A stretch of 7,217 nt of DNA from positions 1-7,217 of the forward strand of contig CASBQH010000472.1 of the NCBI GenBank assembly GCA_949127695.1. Direction: 5' to 3'. This document shows positions 1 to 6,612 of this stretch, in pieces. How positions within the stretch are numbered: the first letter of the stretch is position 1; the number at the start of each line of letters is the position of its first letter. The notes under the pieces are model-generated. The model was given only the letters and a program-made list of their open reading frames with translations, had not been told where the DNA came from and did no database searches. This DNA comes from Synechococcales cyanobacterium PMM_0073. GTDB taxonomy: Bacteria; Cyanobacteriota; Cyanobacteriia; Elainellales; Elainellaceae. Both the position numbers and the translations under genes were made by a program.

Positions 1-46
1 CTGGGAATTATTTAGAGATTTGAATTTCCCTAAATCCTGAAACTGA

Positions 47-119
<73 letters not shown>

Positions 120-372
120 TTGATATGCAGCTAATTAAGACATACCGCGAGCTATGATAGCAGATAACCAGCCAATTCGCCCGCTCAAATTAATTAAAAC
201 TCCACGGTACAGATTTTTGTGCGGATTTTTGTGCGGATTTTACGCTAGCAACCAGTAAGCTCACCTTCACCTGGTTATCAAGGGTGAACGACTGTTGTAT
301 CGGCATGAGAATGAAATTAAAATAGCTAGGTATATTGATTGCTTGATGTTCAGGTTAATAGCGTGAGTATTT
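120..372. other. intergenic region between the hydrolase gene and tRNA-Val
   Basis: About 250 bases without a credible coding region lie between the 3' end of the minus-strand hydrolase gene and the 5' end of the tRNA. The region is more AT-rich than the flanking genes. It holds a T-rich 12-base tandem repeat (212-241, annotated separately), a short inverted repeat TTCACC/GGTGAA (266-271 and 283-288), and a longer-range 9-base inverted match GATAACCAG/CTGGTTATC (163-171 and 271-279). The promoter for the tRNA should lie in the part nearest position 120, but I see no clear -35/-10 pair. A small RNA is possible but nothing here shows one. Confidence 0.6.
212..241. repeat. 12-bp tandem repeat, 2.5 copies, T-rich
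   Basis: The unit GATTTTTGTGCG occurs twice head to tail (212-223 and 224-235) without mismatch and is followed by a partial third copy, GATTTT (236-241). It lies in noncoding DNA upstream of tRNA-Val. It looks like a replication-slippage duplication. No function can be read from it. Confidence 0.85.
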
Positions 373-1113
373 TCAGCCTAGAGTCTGTTGAAAAAAGGCC
401 GTGAGCACACCCCAGGCTGCATCTGTAGCAACCGGATCGAAGCGGGAACCATCATCCCGCATGAACGTATGATCAGCGCCTTCGTAGACCACGATTTTGT
501 GGTGGACTCCGGCTTGCTCTAGTCCCGCTTGAATCGCTTCGCGTCCCTCAGTGGGGATATGCGGGTCAAGCGTGCCAAAAATTAGCAGCAGTTCGCCCTT
601 GACTTCAGCCATCCGTGAGCTAGTATCGGCAACTCCGCGCCCTAGCTTGCCGCTGTGGATGCCGGTCGGGTAGCAGCAAACCGCCGCTTTGACCTCAGCT
701 TGGAAAGCAGCGCGAAAGGCGAGATGGCCACCAATGCAGAAGCCGATTGCGCCGAGTTGGCCAGCGGCAACAGTAGGTTCGACTTTCAGCCAGTCCAGCA
801 CCGCCCGCGTATCGGCATCAAATCCAGCAATTTCGCTGCGCCGAGCGGCATCGTTGCCCTGCATTCGCCCAATGTCATTCGGTTCAATAACCGTGCCGAC
901 AGGTTCTAGGCGGTGAAAGATTTCGGGAGCTGCCACCAGATAGCCATAGCCCGCCAGATGGTCAGCCAGCCGCAGCATCGAGCCGCCCAGCTGATAAATA
1001 TCTGAATAGAACAAAATGCCGGGATATTGCCCCGGCGGCTTGGGCGCAGCGACATAGAGCCGCATTAGGCTGTCTTCCACGACCAGCGAAAGGTTGCGTT
1101 GGGTAATTTGCAC
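373..1113 (-). CDS. dienelactone hydrolase family protein (alpha/beta hydrolase)
   Basis: This encodes 246 aa from a GTG start at 1113. A cytoplasmic alpha/beta hydrolase of the dienelactone hydrolase family (carboxymethylenebutenolidase-like) is predicted. Such enzymes open lactone or ester substrates with a Cys-Asp-His triad. The nucleophile sits in the family motif GFCIGGH (Cys126). Asp183 is in the segment FGTLDPH and His215 in GADHTFMRD, spaced as the family requires. There is no signal peptide. The frame stays open upstream to a TTG at 1170, but family resemblance begins at VQITQRN, so the GTG is preferred; neither start has a clear ribosome binding site. It is divergent from chlB across about 250 bp. 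The family call is firm, but the substrate is unknown: cyanobacterial members need not act on dienelactone, and no aromatic-degradation gene is nearby. Confidence 0.92.
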   Translation of the reverse strand: MQITQRNLSLVVEDSLMRLYVAAPKPPGQYPGILFYSDIYQLGGSMLRLADHLAGYGYLVAAPEIFHRLEPVGTVIEPNDIGRMQGNDAARRSEIAGFDADTRAVLDWLKVEPTVAAGQLGAIGFCIGGHLAFRAAFQAEVKAAVCCYPTGIHSGKLGRGVADTSSRMAEVKGELLLIFGTLDPHIPTEGREAIQAGLEQAGVHHKIVVYEGADHTFMRDDGSRFDPVATDAAWGVLTAFFQQTLG

Positions 1114-1367
1114 AGGGCGATGGTTTAAGTGGGTCTCAAGAATGTAAGTGATCGTCAAGAAATATGTCAATTAGATTGGATGCAAATCGAGGCTAAAACC
1201 TCTGAAACTGCCTTGCAGTGGTGGGTTGGCGGCACTTGCACTGAGCTGCGCTCTGTTAATCTTTGCGGCTGTTTGGTTCAGCCTGCCCCCATGTTTGCGA
1301 CAATCAGCAGCAGCTTGCAAATCAGGCTTATCGCCTTGCAGCCACTCAGCACAGGAGATCTTGGCTT
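1114..1367. promoter_or_regulatory. divergent intergenic region holding the chlB leader and hydrolase promoter
   Basis: These 254 bases separate two divergent gene starts, so promoters for both must lie here. For chlB, a weak candidate is TTGCAC (1236-1241) with TAATCT (1257-1262), spaced 15 bp, which is shorter than ideal. The downstream leader contains two small potential hairpins: GGCTG/CAGCC (1267-1271 with 1279-1283, 7-base loop) and AGGC/GCCT (1324-1327 with 1333-1336, 5-base loop). The second lies just before the Shine-Dalgarno sequence. I saw no NtcA-type GTA-N8-TAC site. The chlB frame is open back to 1263, but that stretch does not look like ChlB and is treated as noncoding. Confidence 0.45.
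1353..1357 (+). promoter_or_regulatory. Shine-Dalgarno sequence of chlB
   Basis: AGGAG lies 10 bases before the ATG at 1368. It is the clearest ribosome binding site in the window. It supports starting chlB at 1368 rather than at the open-frame ATG 105 bases upstream, and gives the standard 508-residue ChlB. Confidence 0.8.
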
Positions 1368-2894
1368 ATGAAATTGGCTTACTGGATGTATGCGGGGCCG
1401 GCTCATATCGGCACGCTGCGCGTTGCGACCTCATTCAAAAACGTCCATGCCATCATGCATGCGCCCTTGGGGGATGACTATTTCAACGTGATGCGCTCCA
1501 TGCTCTCCCGCGAACGCGACTTCACGCCCGTCACCACCAGCGTCGTAGATCGCAACGTGCTGGCGCGCGGCTCGCAGGAAAAAGTGGTGGACAATATCAC
1601 CCGCAAAGACCGAGAAGAGCATCCCGACTTGATCGTGCTGACACCCACTTGCACCTCCAGCATTTTGCAAGAAGACCTGCATAACTTCGTCGAACGGGCA
1701 CAGCTAGAAACGCAGGGCGACGTGCTGCTGGCCGATGTCAATCACTATCGCTACAACGAGCTGCAAGCCGCCGACCGGACGCTCCAGCAAATTGTTCAGT
1801 ACTACATTGCCAAAGCCCGCAAGCGCGACGAGCTGCCCACTGGCAAAACCGAGCGGCCTAGCGTGAATATTCTCGGCATCTCGACCCTGGGCTTTCACAA
1901 TAATCACGACTGCACTGAGCTGAAGCGCTTGATGCAGGACTTGGGCATTGCGGTGAATCTGGTGATTCCCGAAGATGCTTCGGTCTATGATTTGAAGAAC
2001 CTGCCCAAAGCCTGGTTTAACCTGCTGCCCTATCGGGAGCTGGGCTTGCCGACTGCAACCTATCTGAAAGCAGAGTTTGGCACGCCCTACGTCGAAATTA
2101 CGCCGATGGGCGTGGTCGAAACGGCTCGCTGCATTCGCGCCATTCAAACCACGCTGAACGAGCAGGGGGCTGAGGTCAACTACGAGCATTACATTGATGA
2201 GCAGACGCGATTTGTCTCGCAGGCGGCCTGGTTTTCGCGCTCAATTGACTGCCAGAACCTGACGGGCAAAAAGGCGGTGGTGTTTGGCGACAACACCCAT
2301 GCCGCCGCCATGACCAAAATTCTGTCGCGGGAAATGGGCATCCGCGTTGTGCTGGCCGGAACCTACTGCAAATATGACTCAGACTGGTTTCGTGAACAGG
2401 TGAGTGACTATTGCGACGAGGTGCTGATTAGCGAAGACAATGCCGAAATTGCCAACGCCATCGCCAGACTAGAGCCAGCGGCAATTTTTGGCACCCAAAT
2501 GGAGCGCCATGTCGGCAAGCGGCTAGATATTCCCTGCGGCGTGATTGCCTCTCCGATTCACATCCAGAATTTTCCGGTCGGCTACAAGCCCTTCTTAGGC
2601 TACGAAGGCGCGAATCAGATGGTGGACTTGATCTACAACTCGTTCACGCTGGGGATGGAAGATCATCTGCTGGAAATCTTTGGCGGTCACGATACCAAAG
2701 AAGTGATCACCAAAGATATGTCCGCCAACTCTGATCTGAACTGGAACAAAGAGGCCAACACAGAGCTGAATAAAGTGCCGGGATTTGTGCGGGGCAAAGT
2801 CAAGCGCAACACCGAGAAATTTGCTCGCGAGCGCGGCTTCTCAGAAATCACGCTAGAAGTGATGTATGCCGCCAAAGAGGCGGTTGGGGCTTGA
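1368..2894 (+). CDS. chlB: light-independent protochlorophyllide reductase subunit B
   Basis: This encodes 508 aa, the usual ChlB length. With ChlN it forms the catalytic (NB)2 core of dark-operative protochlorophyllide oxidoreductase. The core receives electrons from the ChlL ATPase and reduces ring D of protochlorophyllide to chlorophyllide a without light, a nitrogenase-like reaction. The protein opens with [18 protein letters not shown]. It has Asp36, which in solved DPOR structures is the unusual aspartate ligand of the ChlN-ChlB [4Fe-4S] cluster, and Cys95 in the TPTCTSS motif. The conserved active-site segment [20 protein letters not shown] lies near 395-414 (His398). The C-terminal protochlorophyllide-reductase domain covers about 460-505 ([17 protein letters not shown]). 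No frameshift or missing key residue is seen. ChlN and ChlL are not in the window. It converges on tldD with a 53-base gap. Confidence 0.98.
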   Translation: MKLAYWMYAGPAHIGTLRVATSFKNVHAIMHAPLGDDYFNVMRSMLSRERDFTPVTTSVVDRNVLARGSQEKVVDNITRKDREEHPDLIVLTPTCTSSILQEDLHNFVERAQLETQGDVLLADVNHYRYNELQAADRTLQQIVQYYIAKARKRDELPTGKTERPSVNILGISTLGFHNNHDCTELKRLMQDLGIAVNLVIPEDASVYDLKNLPKAWFNLLPYRELGLPTATYLKAEFGTPYVEITPMGVVETARCIRAIQTTLNEQGAEVNYEHYIDEQTRFVSQAAWFSRSIDCQNLTGKKAVVFGDNTHAAAMTKILSREMGIRVVLAGTYCKYDSDWFREQVSDYCDEVLISEDNAEIANAIARLEPAAIFGTQMERHVGKRLDIPCGVIASPIHIQNFPVGYKPFLGYEGANQMVDLIYNSFTLGMEDHLLEIFGGHDTKEVITKDMSANSDLNWNKEANTELNKVPGFVRGKVKRNTEKFARERGFSEITLEVMYAAKEAVGA

Positions 2895-2947
2895 GGCCAC
2901 CGGGAGGCAGAGCGGGGCGGTCAGGGGCAGATAGGACTAGGGGATAC

Positions 2948-4354
2948 TCAGATCTCTTCTGCCGCCTCGCCGCCTACCACCACATTCCGAATCCGCAGGC
3001 TCGGCCCCCCACAGCCCACCGCGAGGCCGTTTTGGCCGCCCTTGCCGCAGCCGCCTGACTCGTCCCAGTAAAAGTCATCGCCAATTGCCTCAATGTCAGC
3101 CAGCGTACTGAAGACATTGCCCGACAGGTTGACATCTCGCACTGGCTCGGCCAGCTGGCCATTGCGGATCATCCAGGCTTCGCCCGCCGCAAAGGTAAAC
3201 ATCTCGCCGTTGGTCATGCCGCCCAGCCAGTTGCGGGCATAAACCCCCAATTCGATCCCGGAAAACAGATCGGCTACGGGCGTTTGGCCGCGCTCAATCC
3301 AGGTGTTGGTCATCCGCACCACGGGTGGGTAGTGATAGTTGAGGCAGCGGGCGTTGCCGGTGACTGTTTCGCCCAGCTTGCCAGCCGTCTCGCGGGAATG
3401 TAGCCGCCCCACCAGCACGCCATCTTGAATCAGCTGCGTGGTAGTGGCGGGTACGCCCTCATCGTCATAGAAATAGCTGCCTCGGTGGCCCGCCGGAGCC
3501 GCCCCGTCAAAAATTTGCAGATCGGCTGAGCCAAACCGCCGCCCTAGCGTCATTACTTCCATCAAGTCAGGATTTTCGTAGATCATGTCGGCCTCTGAGA
3601 GATGGCCAAACGCCTCATGCACAAATAGCCCCGCCAAAATTGGGTCAATTACCACCGTGTAGGTATTGCCTTTGACGGGCGGCAGCGACAGGGCGTTGAC
3701 GGCTCGCTGGGCGGCACTGCGAACCTGCTCATCTAGCTGCGTCAGGTCTTCGTAGGCTTTGCGCGAGCCGGTGGTTTCGCGCCCGGTCTGCACAGTTTCG
3801 CCATTGCGAGCGGTGGCCGCAAACCGCATCTCTACGTCAATCCAGGACTGCTCAATCATCGTGCCGTCAGAGGTGGCCAGCACCATCTGCTGATTGCTGT
3901 CGCCGTAGCGCACCGAGGTCGTGGCAATTCGATCATCAACGCTGCGGAGAATTTCGCCGTAGTGGCTGCAAAGCGCTTTCTTGTCTACCAGCGGAATTTG
4001 GCGTGGATCGGTGCCCAAAAGCGGCAGCTGACAGATCGCCTGGATCGGATCGACCGGAGCGAGCAGGGTTTCCTCGTCGCCCACTAGCCGCGCCGCCGCA
4101 ATTGCCGTTTCAATCTGCTCGCTGAGGCTGGCTAAACGGTTAAAGCTGGCAAAGCCCCAGCCGCCTTTAAAGCAAGCCCGCACCTGCCCGCCGATGGATA
4201 TTCCTTCGCTCAGGGTTTCGATTTTGTCGCCGCGCAGCAAAATATCGGTGCCTTCTGCTGCTTCTAGCCGAATCGCCAGATAGTCTACCTGGGGACGGTA
4301 GCGGGCAATCAGATCGGCCAGTAGATTTTGGGTATCGGCGAGCGGATTGGGCAT
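2948..4354 (-). CDS. tldD: metalloprotease subunit TldD (peptidase U62 family)
   Basis: This encodes 468 aa from the ATG at 4354, a normal TldD length. TldD and TldE (PmbA) form a zinc protease that degrades or trims partly unfolded peptides; in E. coli it acts on the microcin B17 precursor and the antitoxin CcdA. The metal site is the HEAFGH motif (HExxxH, residues 246-251). A conserved cysteine in VGCGGPS (Cys448) matches the third zinc ligand of the family. Other family segments are FKGGWGFAS near the N terminus, GSYFYDDEG, TNTWIERG, and ESGGCGKGGQ near the end. The frame extends to a TTG at 4375, adding seven residues, but the ATG is preferred; neither has a clear Shine-Dalgarno sequence. 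No tldE is nearby, so the partner must be encoded elsewhere, and the cyanobacterial substrate is unknown. Confidence 0.95.
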   Translation of the reverse strand: MPNPLADTQNLLADLIARYRPQVDYLAIRLEAAEGTDILLRGDKIETLSEGISIGGQVRACFKGGWGFASFNRLASLSEQIETAIAAARLVGDEETLLAPVDPIQAICQLPLLGTDPRQIPLVDKKALCSHYGEILRSVDDRIATTSVRYGDSNQQMVLATSDGTMIEQSWIDVEMRFAATARNGETVQTGRETTGSRKAYEDLTQLDEQVRSAAQRAVNALSLPPVKGNTYTVVIDPILAGLFVHEAFGHLSEADMIYENPDLMEVMTLGRRFGSADLQIFDGAAPAGHRGSYFYDDEGVPATTTQLIQDGVLVGRLHSRETAGKLGETVTGNARCLNYHYPPVVRMTNTWIERGQTPVADLFSGIELGVYARNWLGGMTNGEMFTFAAGEAWMIRNGQLAEPVRDVNLSGNVFSTLADIEAIGDDFYWDESGGCGKGGQNGLAVGCGGPSLRIRNVVVGGEAAEEI

Positions 4355-4463
4355 AAAAGATGTGATGGGTGACAAGATTTGATGTTTGATTAAACTAGAG
4401 CGCCTACAGCAGATATTCTAATAACCTGAAGCGAATCACCCTAAGAGCGCGATCCAACCCCCA
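4355..4463. promoter_or_regulatory. divergent promoter region between tldD and the secreted-protein gene
   Basis: These 109 AT-rich bases lie between two divergent starts. TATTCT (4414-4419) is a possible -10 box for the plus-strand gene, but no -35 box sits at the right distance. The 4380-4430 stretch is the most AT-rich part. Promoters for both genes are inferred from orientation rather than from clear boxes. Confidence 0.35.
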
Positions 4464-5120
4464 ATGCCGCATGTTTGCCCCTCTACCCAGAATAGCGCTC
4501 GCCGCCGCTTTCGCCCCAGATCGCTGCTGCTGGCAGGCTTGGTCAACCTTGGTTTTGGCCTTCAACTCCATGCCCCAGCCTGGGCCATTGACCGCGCCAC
4601 GCTAGAGCTTTTGACTAAGCCATTAGAGCCAGCCTTATTTGATCCCAACGCAGCGCTTGATCCCAAGATTGGCACGCCAGATCAAATTAATCCAACCGGA
4701 CTCACCCCGCCGAGCCTCTGGTGGAAGTACGAGCAGTTCGGTGAGGATTTGCTGCGCTACTGGCTCTCCTATCCGGCTGAAGGCGAAACGCCTGGGCGAG
4801 TGGATCTGGTGGTCGATCAGCAGATTTGGAGCAGCTATAACTATGTGCAGCGCTATGCCTTTGTCAATCAGTTTGGCACCACGGCCAAAGATTTTGGCTA
4901 TAACCTGCGGGTGTTCAACCCACAGGGCGTGCTGCTGGGCGCTCAGATTTGCCAGTTTGACAGCGCACGGTTTGACAGCGCACAGTTTGAGACAGCGCCA
5001 GCTAATCTAGATGTGGCCTGCACCATCTTGCTCAATTCTTTTGGACGCGGCGCATTTCGCGGCAGCGTTACCCCCGGCGCATTGTCTCCCACAGGCGGCG
5101 ATGTGCTTCAGGGTCGCTGA
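4464..5120 (+). CDS. exported protein of unknown function, conserved cyanobacterial type
   Basis: This encodes 218 aa. Residues 1-41 look like a Sec signal peptide: basic RRRFRPR, a hydrophobic stretch from about 20 to 35, and a cleavage site after APAWA (Ala41). The mature protein of about 177 aa is therefore probably periplasmic or outside the cell. It is rich in aromatic residues: TPPSLWWKYEQFG, LLRYWLSYP, a segment GRVDLVVDQQIWSSYNYVQRYAFVNQFG, and YNLRVFNPQG. I recall similar unassigned proteins in other cyanobacteria but know no function. The mature part has two cysteines, Cys163 and Cys186, which could form a disulfide. An in-frame tandem repeat lies between them. The start codon has no good Shine-Dalgarno sequence, but the signal peptide needs this N terminus. 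The last 53 bases overlap the convergent solute-binding gene. Export is fairly sure; the role is unknown. Confidence 0.82.
   Translation: MPHVCPSTQNSARRRFRPRSLLLAGLVNLGFGLQLHAPAWAIDRATLELLTKPLEPALFDPNAALDPKIGTPDQINPTGLTPPSLWWKYEQFGEDLLRYWLSYPAEGETPGRVDLVVDQQIWSSYNYVQRYAFVNQFGTTAKDFGYNLRVFNPQGVLLGAQICQFDSARFDSAQFETAPANLDVACTILLNSFGRGAFRGSVTPGALSPTGGDVLQGR
4956..5000 (+). repeat. in-frame 15-bp tandem repeat inside the secreted-protein gene
   Basis: Three 15-base units run head to tail: TTTGACAGCGCACGG, TTTGACAGCGCACAG and the diverged TTTGAGACAGCGCCA. The first two differ at one base. Each unit is exactly five codons and encodes FDSAR, FDSAQ and FETAP (residues 165-179). The repeat expands the loop between Cys163 and Cys186 of the secreted protein without breaking the frame. 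Confidence 0.88.
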
Positions 5121-6279
5121 GCGGCAGCAGAAACTCGCTCCGTTCAATCACTGCGGCGGGCGGCAGCAGGACTGTTCGCTGCTGCAAACTCTGAGACAGC
5201 TGCGAGCGGTCGGCCAAAATCACCGGCGAGGCGGCAGCGCTCAGCAGCGAAATCTGGGCGGCAATTTCGGGCTGCCAGCAGAATTCTAGCCACTGGCGCA
5301 GGCTGGGAGCGAGCGCTGCCGCCTGGTTTTCGGCTAGCGCCGGACGCACCCAAAGATCGGCACTCAGCAGGCTACCGCTCATGGGCGCAACAGCCGCAAT
5401 CCGCCGATCTCGATCAGCCAGCGGCAGCACCTCAGTAGACCAGCCCACCGCCAGCCAGCTATCGCCCAACAGCAGCGGCTGCAAGTAGTCAGATGAGCTG
5501 TAAAACTTGACCTGCTGCTGGAGCTGCTGAAGTTCGTTGGCTAAGCTAGGAGCTTGGGCAAGATCGCTGAGGTTGGCCGACTGCCCCAGCTTTTTCAAGG
5601 TGAGTCCAATCGTAGCTCTGGCGCTGTCGGGCAGCGAAATCTGTCGGCGCAGGTCAGTGCGCCAGAGATCTGACCAGTCGGTGGGCTGCCAGCCCAGCTG
5701 CTCAAAGCGCTCAACGTTGTAGGCAATTACCAGGCTGCCCCAGCGGTAGGGCGCGGCCCAAAGCTCCCCCGTGGGGCTGGGCAGTCCCTGGCGATCGCGG
5801 CGGACGAGCTGCTGCATTGCTGCCGGAATCTGTAGCCAGCCTGCTAAAGTTTCGAGCGGCAGCGGCTGAATCAGATTTTGCCGAATGGCGGCGCTTAGCC
5901 AAGATTCGCCCAGCATAGTCAGATCGGCAACGGAAACCGGATTGGCTCCGGAGAGCCGCAGGTTGGGTAAGCTGCTGGGCGAAGTATTAGAATCTGCGAC
6001 GGCGGCAGAAGAGTTTTTCCAAGCTTGCAGCAGCTTAAACAGCTCGGCCAACTGCGGCGTCACCGCAAATTTGACCGGGGCAACGGGAGCAGCGGAGCCG
6101 TCTGGCTGAGGCTGCTGGCTCGCCCGCAACTGGCGCTGAAACGCCTGTAAAACCTGCAAGGGCACCGCATGTTCTAGCAGCCGCACGCTCAGTCCACCCC
6201 CGGCAGAGCGGCATCCTCCCAGCAGCTGATTTAGACCCAGTAGCCCTGCCGCCATCAGCAGCGATCGTCGGTTCAACAT
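5068..6279 (-). CDS. extracellular solute-binding lipoprotein, PotD-like (ABC transporter)
   Basis: This encodes 403 aa from an ATG at 6279. The N terminus MLNRRSLLMAAGLLG has a twin arginine and a hydrophobic core, followed by the lipobox LGGC with Cys23 as the lipidation site. A membrane-anchored periplasmic lipoprotein, possibly Tat-exported, is predicted. The rest resembles bacterial solute-binding proteins of the polyamine/iron type: VADLTMLGESWL (about 117-128), LWAAPYRWGSLVIAYN (173-188), DWSDLW (201-206), QPLLLGDSWLAVGWSTEV (267-284) and FCWQPEIAAQISL (333-345). Two low-complexity insertions (about 55-68 and 90-107, rich in Ser, Ala, Pro and Gln) sit in the N-terminal lobe. No permease or ATPase gene is adjacent, so this is an orphan in the window and its ligand cannot be named. 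Its last 17 codons and stop overlap the convergent secreted-protein gene. Confidence 0.9.
   Translation of the reverse strand: MLNRRSLLMAAGLLGLNQLLGGCRSAGGGLSVRLLEHAVPLQVLQAFQRQLRASQQPQPDGSAAPVAPVKFAVTPQLAELFKLLQAWKNSSAAVADSNTSPSSLPNLRLSGANPVSVADLTMLGESWLSAAIRQNLIQPLPLETLAGWLQIPAAMQQLVRRDRQGLPSPTGELWAAPYRWGSLVIAYNVERFEQLGWQPTDWSDLWRTDLRRQISLPDSARATIGLTLKKLGQSANLSDLAQAPSLANELQQLQQQVKFYSSSDYLQPLLLGDSWLAVGWSTEVLPLADRDRRIAAVAPMSGSLLSADLWVRPALAENQAAALAPSLRQWLEFCWQPEIAAQISLLSAAASPVILADRSQLSQSLQQRTVLLPPAAVIERSEFLLPLSDPEAHRRLWETMRRG
5791..5798. repeat. HIP1 octamer GCGATCGC
   Basis: One perfect copy of the highly iterated palindrome found at high frequency in many cyanobacterial genomes lies inside the solute-binding gene. 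It is a lineage marker rather than a functional site for this gene. Near matches (GCGATCG) occur at about 6261 and 6881. Confidence 0.85.
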
Positions 6280-6337
6280 AGCGGTTGCCTGTGCTGGTTC
6301 ATTTGCTGTTTCGAGTCATTTTCTATCATCTCATTTT

Positions 6338-6355
6338 GCCTGTCTGCCTGTCTGC
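6338..6355. repeat. 8-bp tandem repeat GCCTGTCT, 2.25 copies
   Basis: GCCTGTCT is repeated exactly at 6338-6345 and 6346-6353 and followed by GC. It lies about 60 bases upstream of the lipoprotein start on the minus strand, so it may lie within that gene's promoter or leader. It is short enough to be simple slippage. Confidence 0.7.
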
Positions 6356-6387
6356 TCTCTCAGCCTGATTGCTGCGCTATTTTCTGG

Positions 6388-6405
6388 CGGATTGAGCGGA
6401 TTGAG
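6388..6405. repeat. 9-bp tandem repeat CGGATTGAG, 2 copies
   Basis: CGGATTGAG is repeated exactly at 6388-6396 and 6397-6405 in the divergent intergenic region. Two direct half-sites spaced 9 bp could be a regulator site, but a duplication without function explains it equally well. Confidence 0.7.
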
Positions 6406-6573
6406 ATGTTTTGGGCAGGGCTGAGCAGATTTGCATTGGCTGCATTTGTCAGGCAGAATTAGCATCTGCTGCTCTGGTTCAATGCGGCAGAAATTAGGCT
6501 AAATGACTGAATTGCTGCTGCGCTAAACGTTAAATGATTCAGGAATATCCGGCAAAATCTCGGAGTTGGTCTC

Positions 6574-6579
6574 TAATAT
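6574..6579 (+). promoter_or_regulatory. possible -10 box of the coiled-coil gene
   Basis: TAATAT lies 33 bases before the ATG at 6613 in an AT-rich patch, a reasonable distance for a short leader. The bases 17 bp further upstream (GGCAAA) do not resemble a -35 box, so the promoter call is tentative. Confidence 0.3.
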
Positions 6580-6612
6580 ATAGGGCATACGATCTAATCA
6601 AGTGAGCGTCTA

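Larger units (their letters stand above)
6280..6612. other. intergenic region between two divergent genes
   Basis: These 333 bases hold no credible gene. They should contain promoters for the minus-strand lipoprotein gene and the plus-strand coiled-coil gene. Visible structure consists of an 8-base tandem repeat (6338-6355), a 9-base tandem repeat (6388-6405), and a dispersed direct repeat: ATTGCTGCGCTA (6368-6379) recurs at 6511-6525 with a 3-base CTG insertion. No clear operator palindrome longer than 6 bases was found. Confidence 0.55.

Noticed and set aside
3..35. Possible terminator downstream of tRNA-Val (GGGAA/TTCCC and ATTTAG/CTAAAT)
   Set aside because: The stems are only 5-6 bp, compete with each other, and no T-run follows on the minus strand.
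331..336. TATATT as a -10 box of a plus-strand promoter
   Set aside because: No -35 box is at the right distance, and the only downstream gene on the plus strand is far away, behind a minus-strand gene.
655..916. Overlapping plus-strand open frames opposite the hydrolase gene
   Set aside because: They lie antisense to a gene with a complete catalytic triad and their translations show no protein-like pattern.
1114..1170. Upstream TTG start of the dienelactone hydrolase gene
   Set aside because: The 19 extra residues are not family-like, and the family N terminus begins at the GTG at 1113. The choice is still not proven, since neither start has a ribosome binding site.
1263..1367. Upstream extension of the chlB frame by 35 codons
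   Set aside because: ChlB proteins begin with [16 protein letters not shown], the ATG at 1368 has a good Shine-Dalgarno sequence and gives the standard 508 residues, and the extension does not look like ChlB.
1704..2189. A 161-codon minus-strand open frame inside chlB
   Set aside because: It is a shadow of the chlB reading frame in GC-rich DNA; chlB is complete and highly conserved across it.
4355..4375. Upstream TTG start of tldD
   Set aside because: An ATG seven codons downstream is the better start and the extra residues add no family motif.
5011..5289. Plus-strand open frames across the end of the secreted-protein gene and the start of the convergent overlap
   Set aside because: They are opposite or overlapping two well-supported genes and have low-complexity translations typical of shadow frames.
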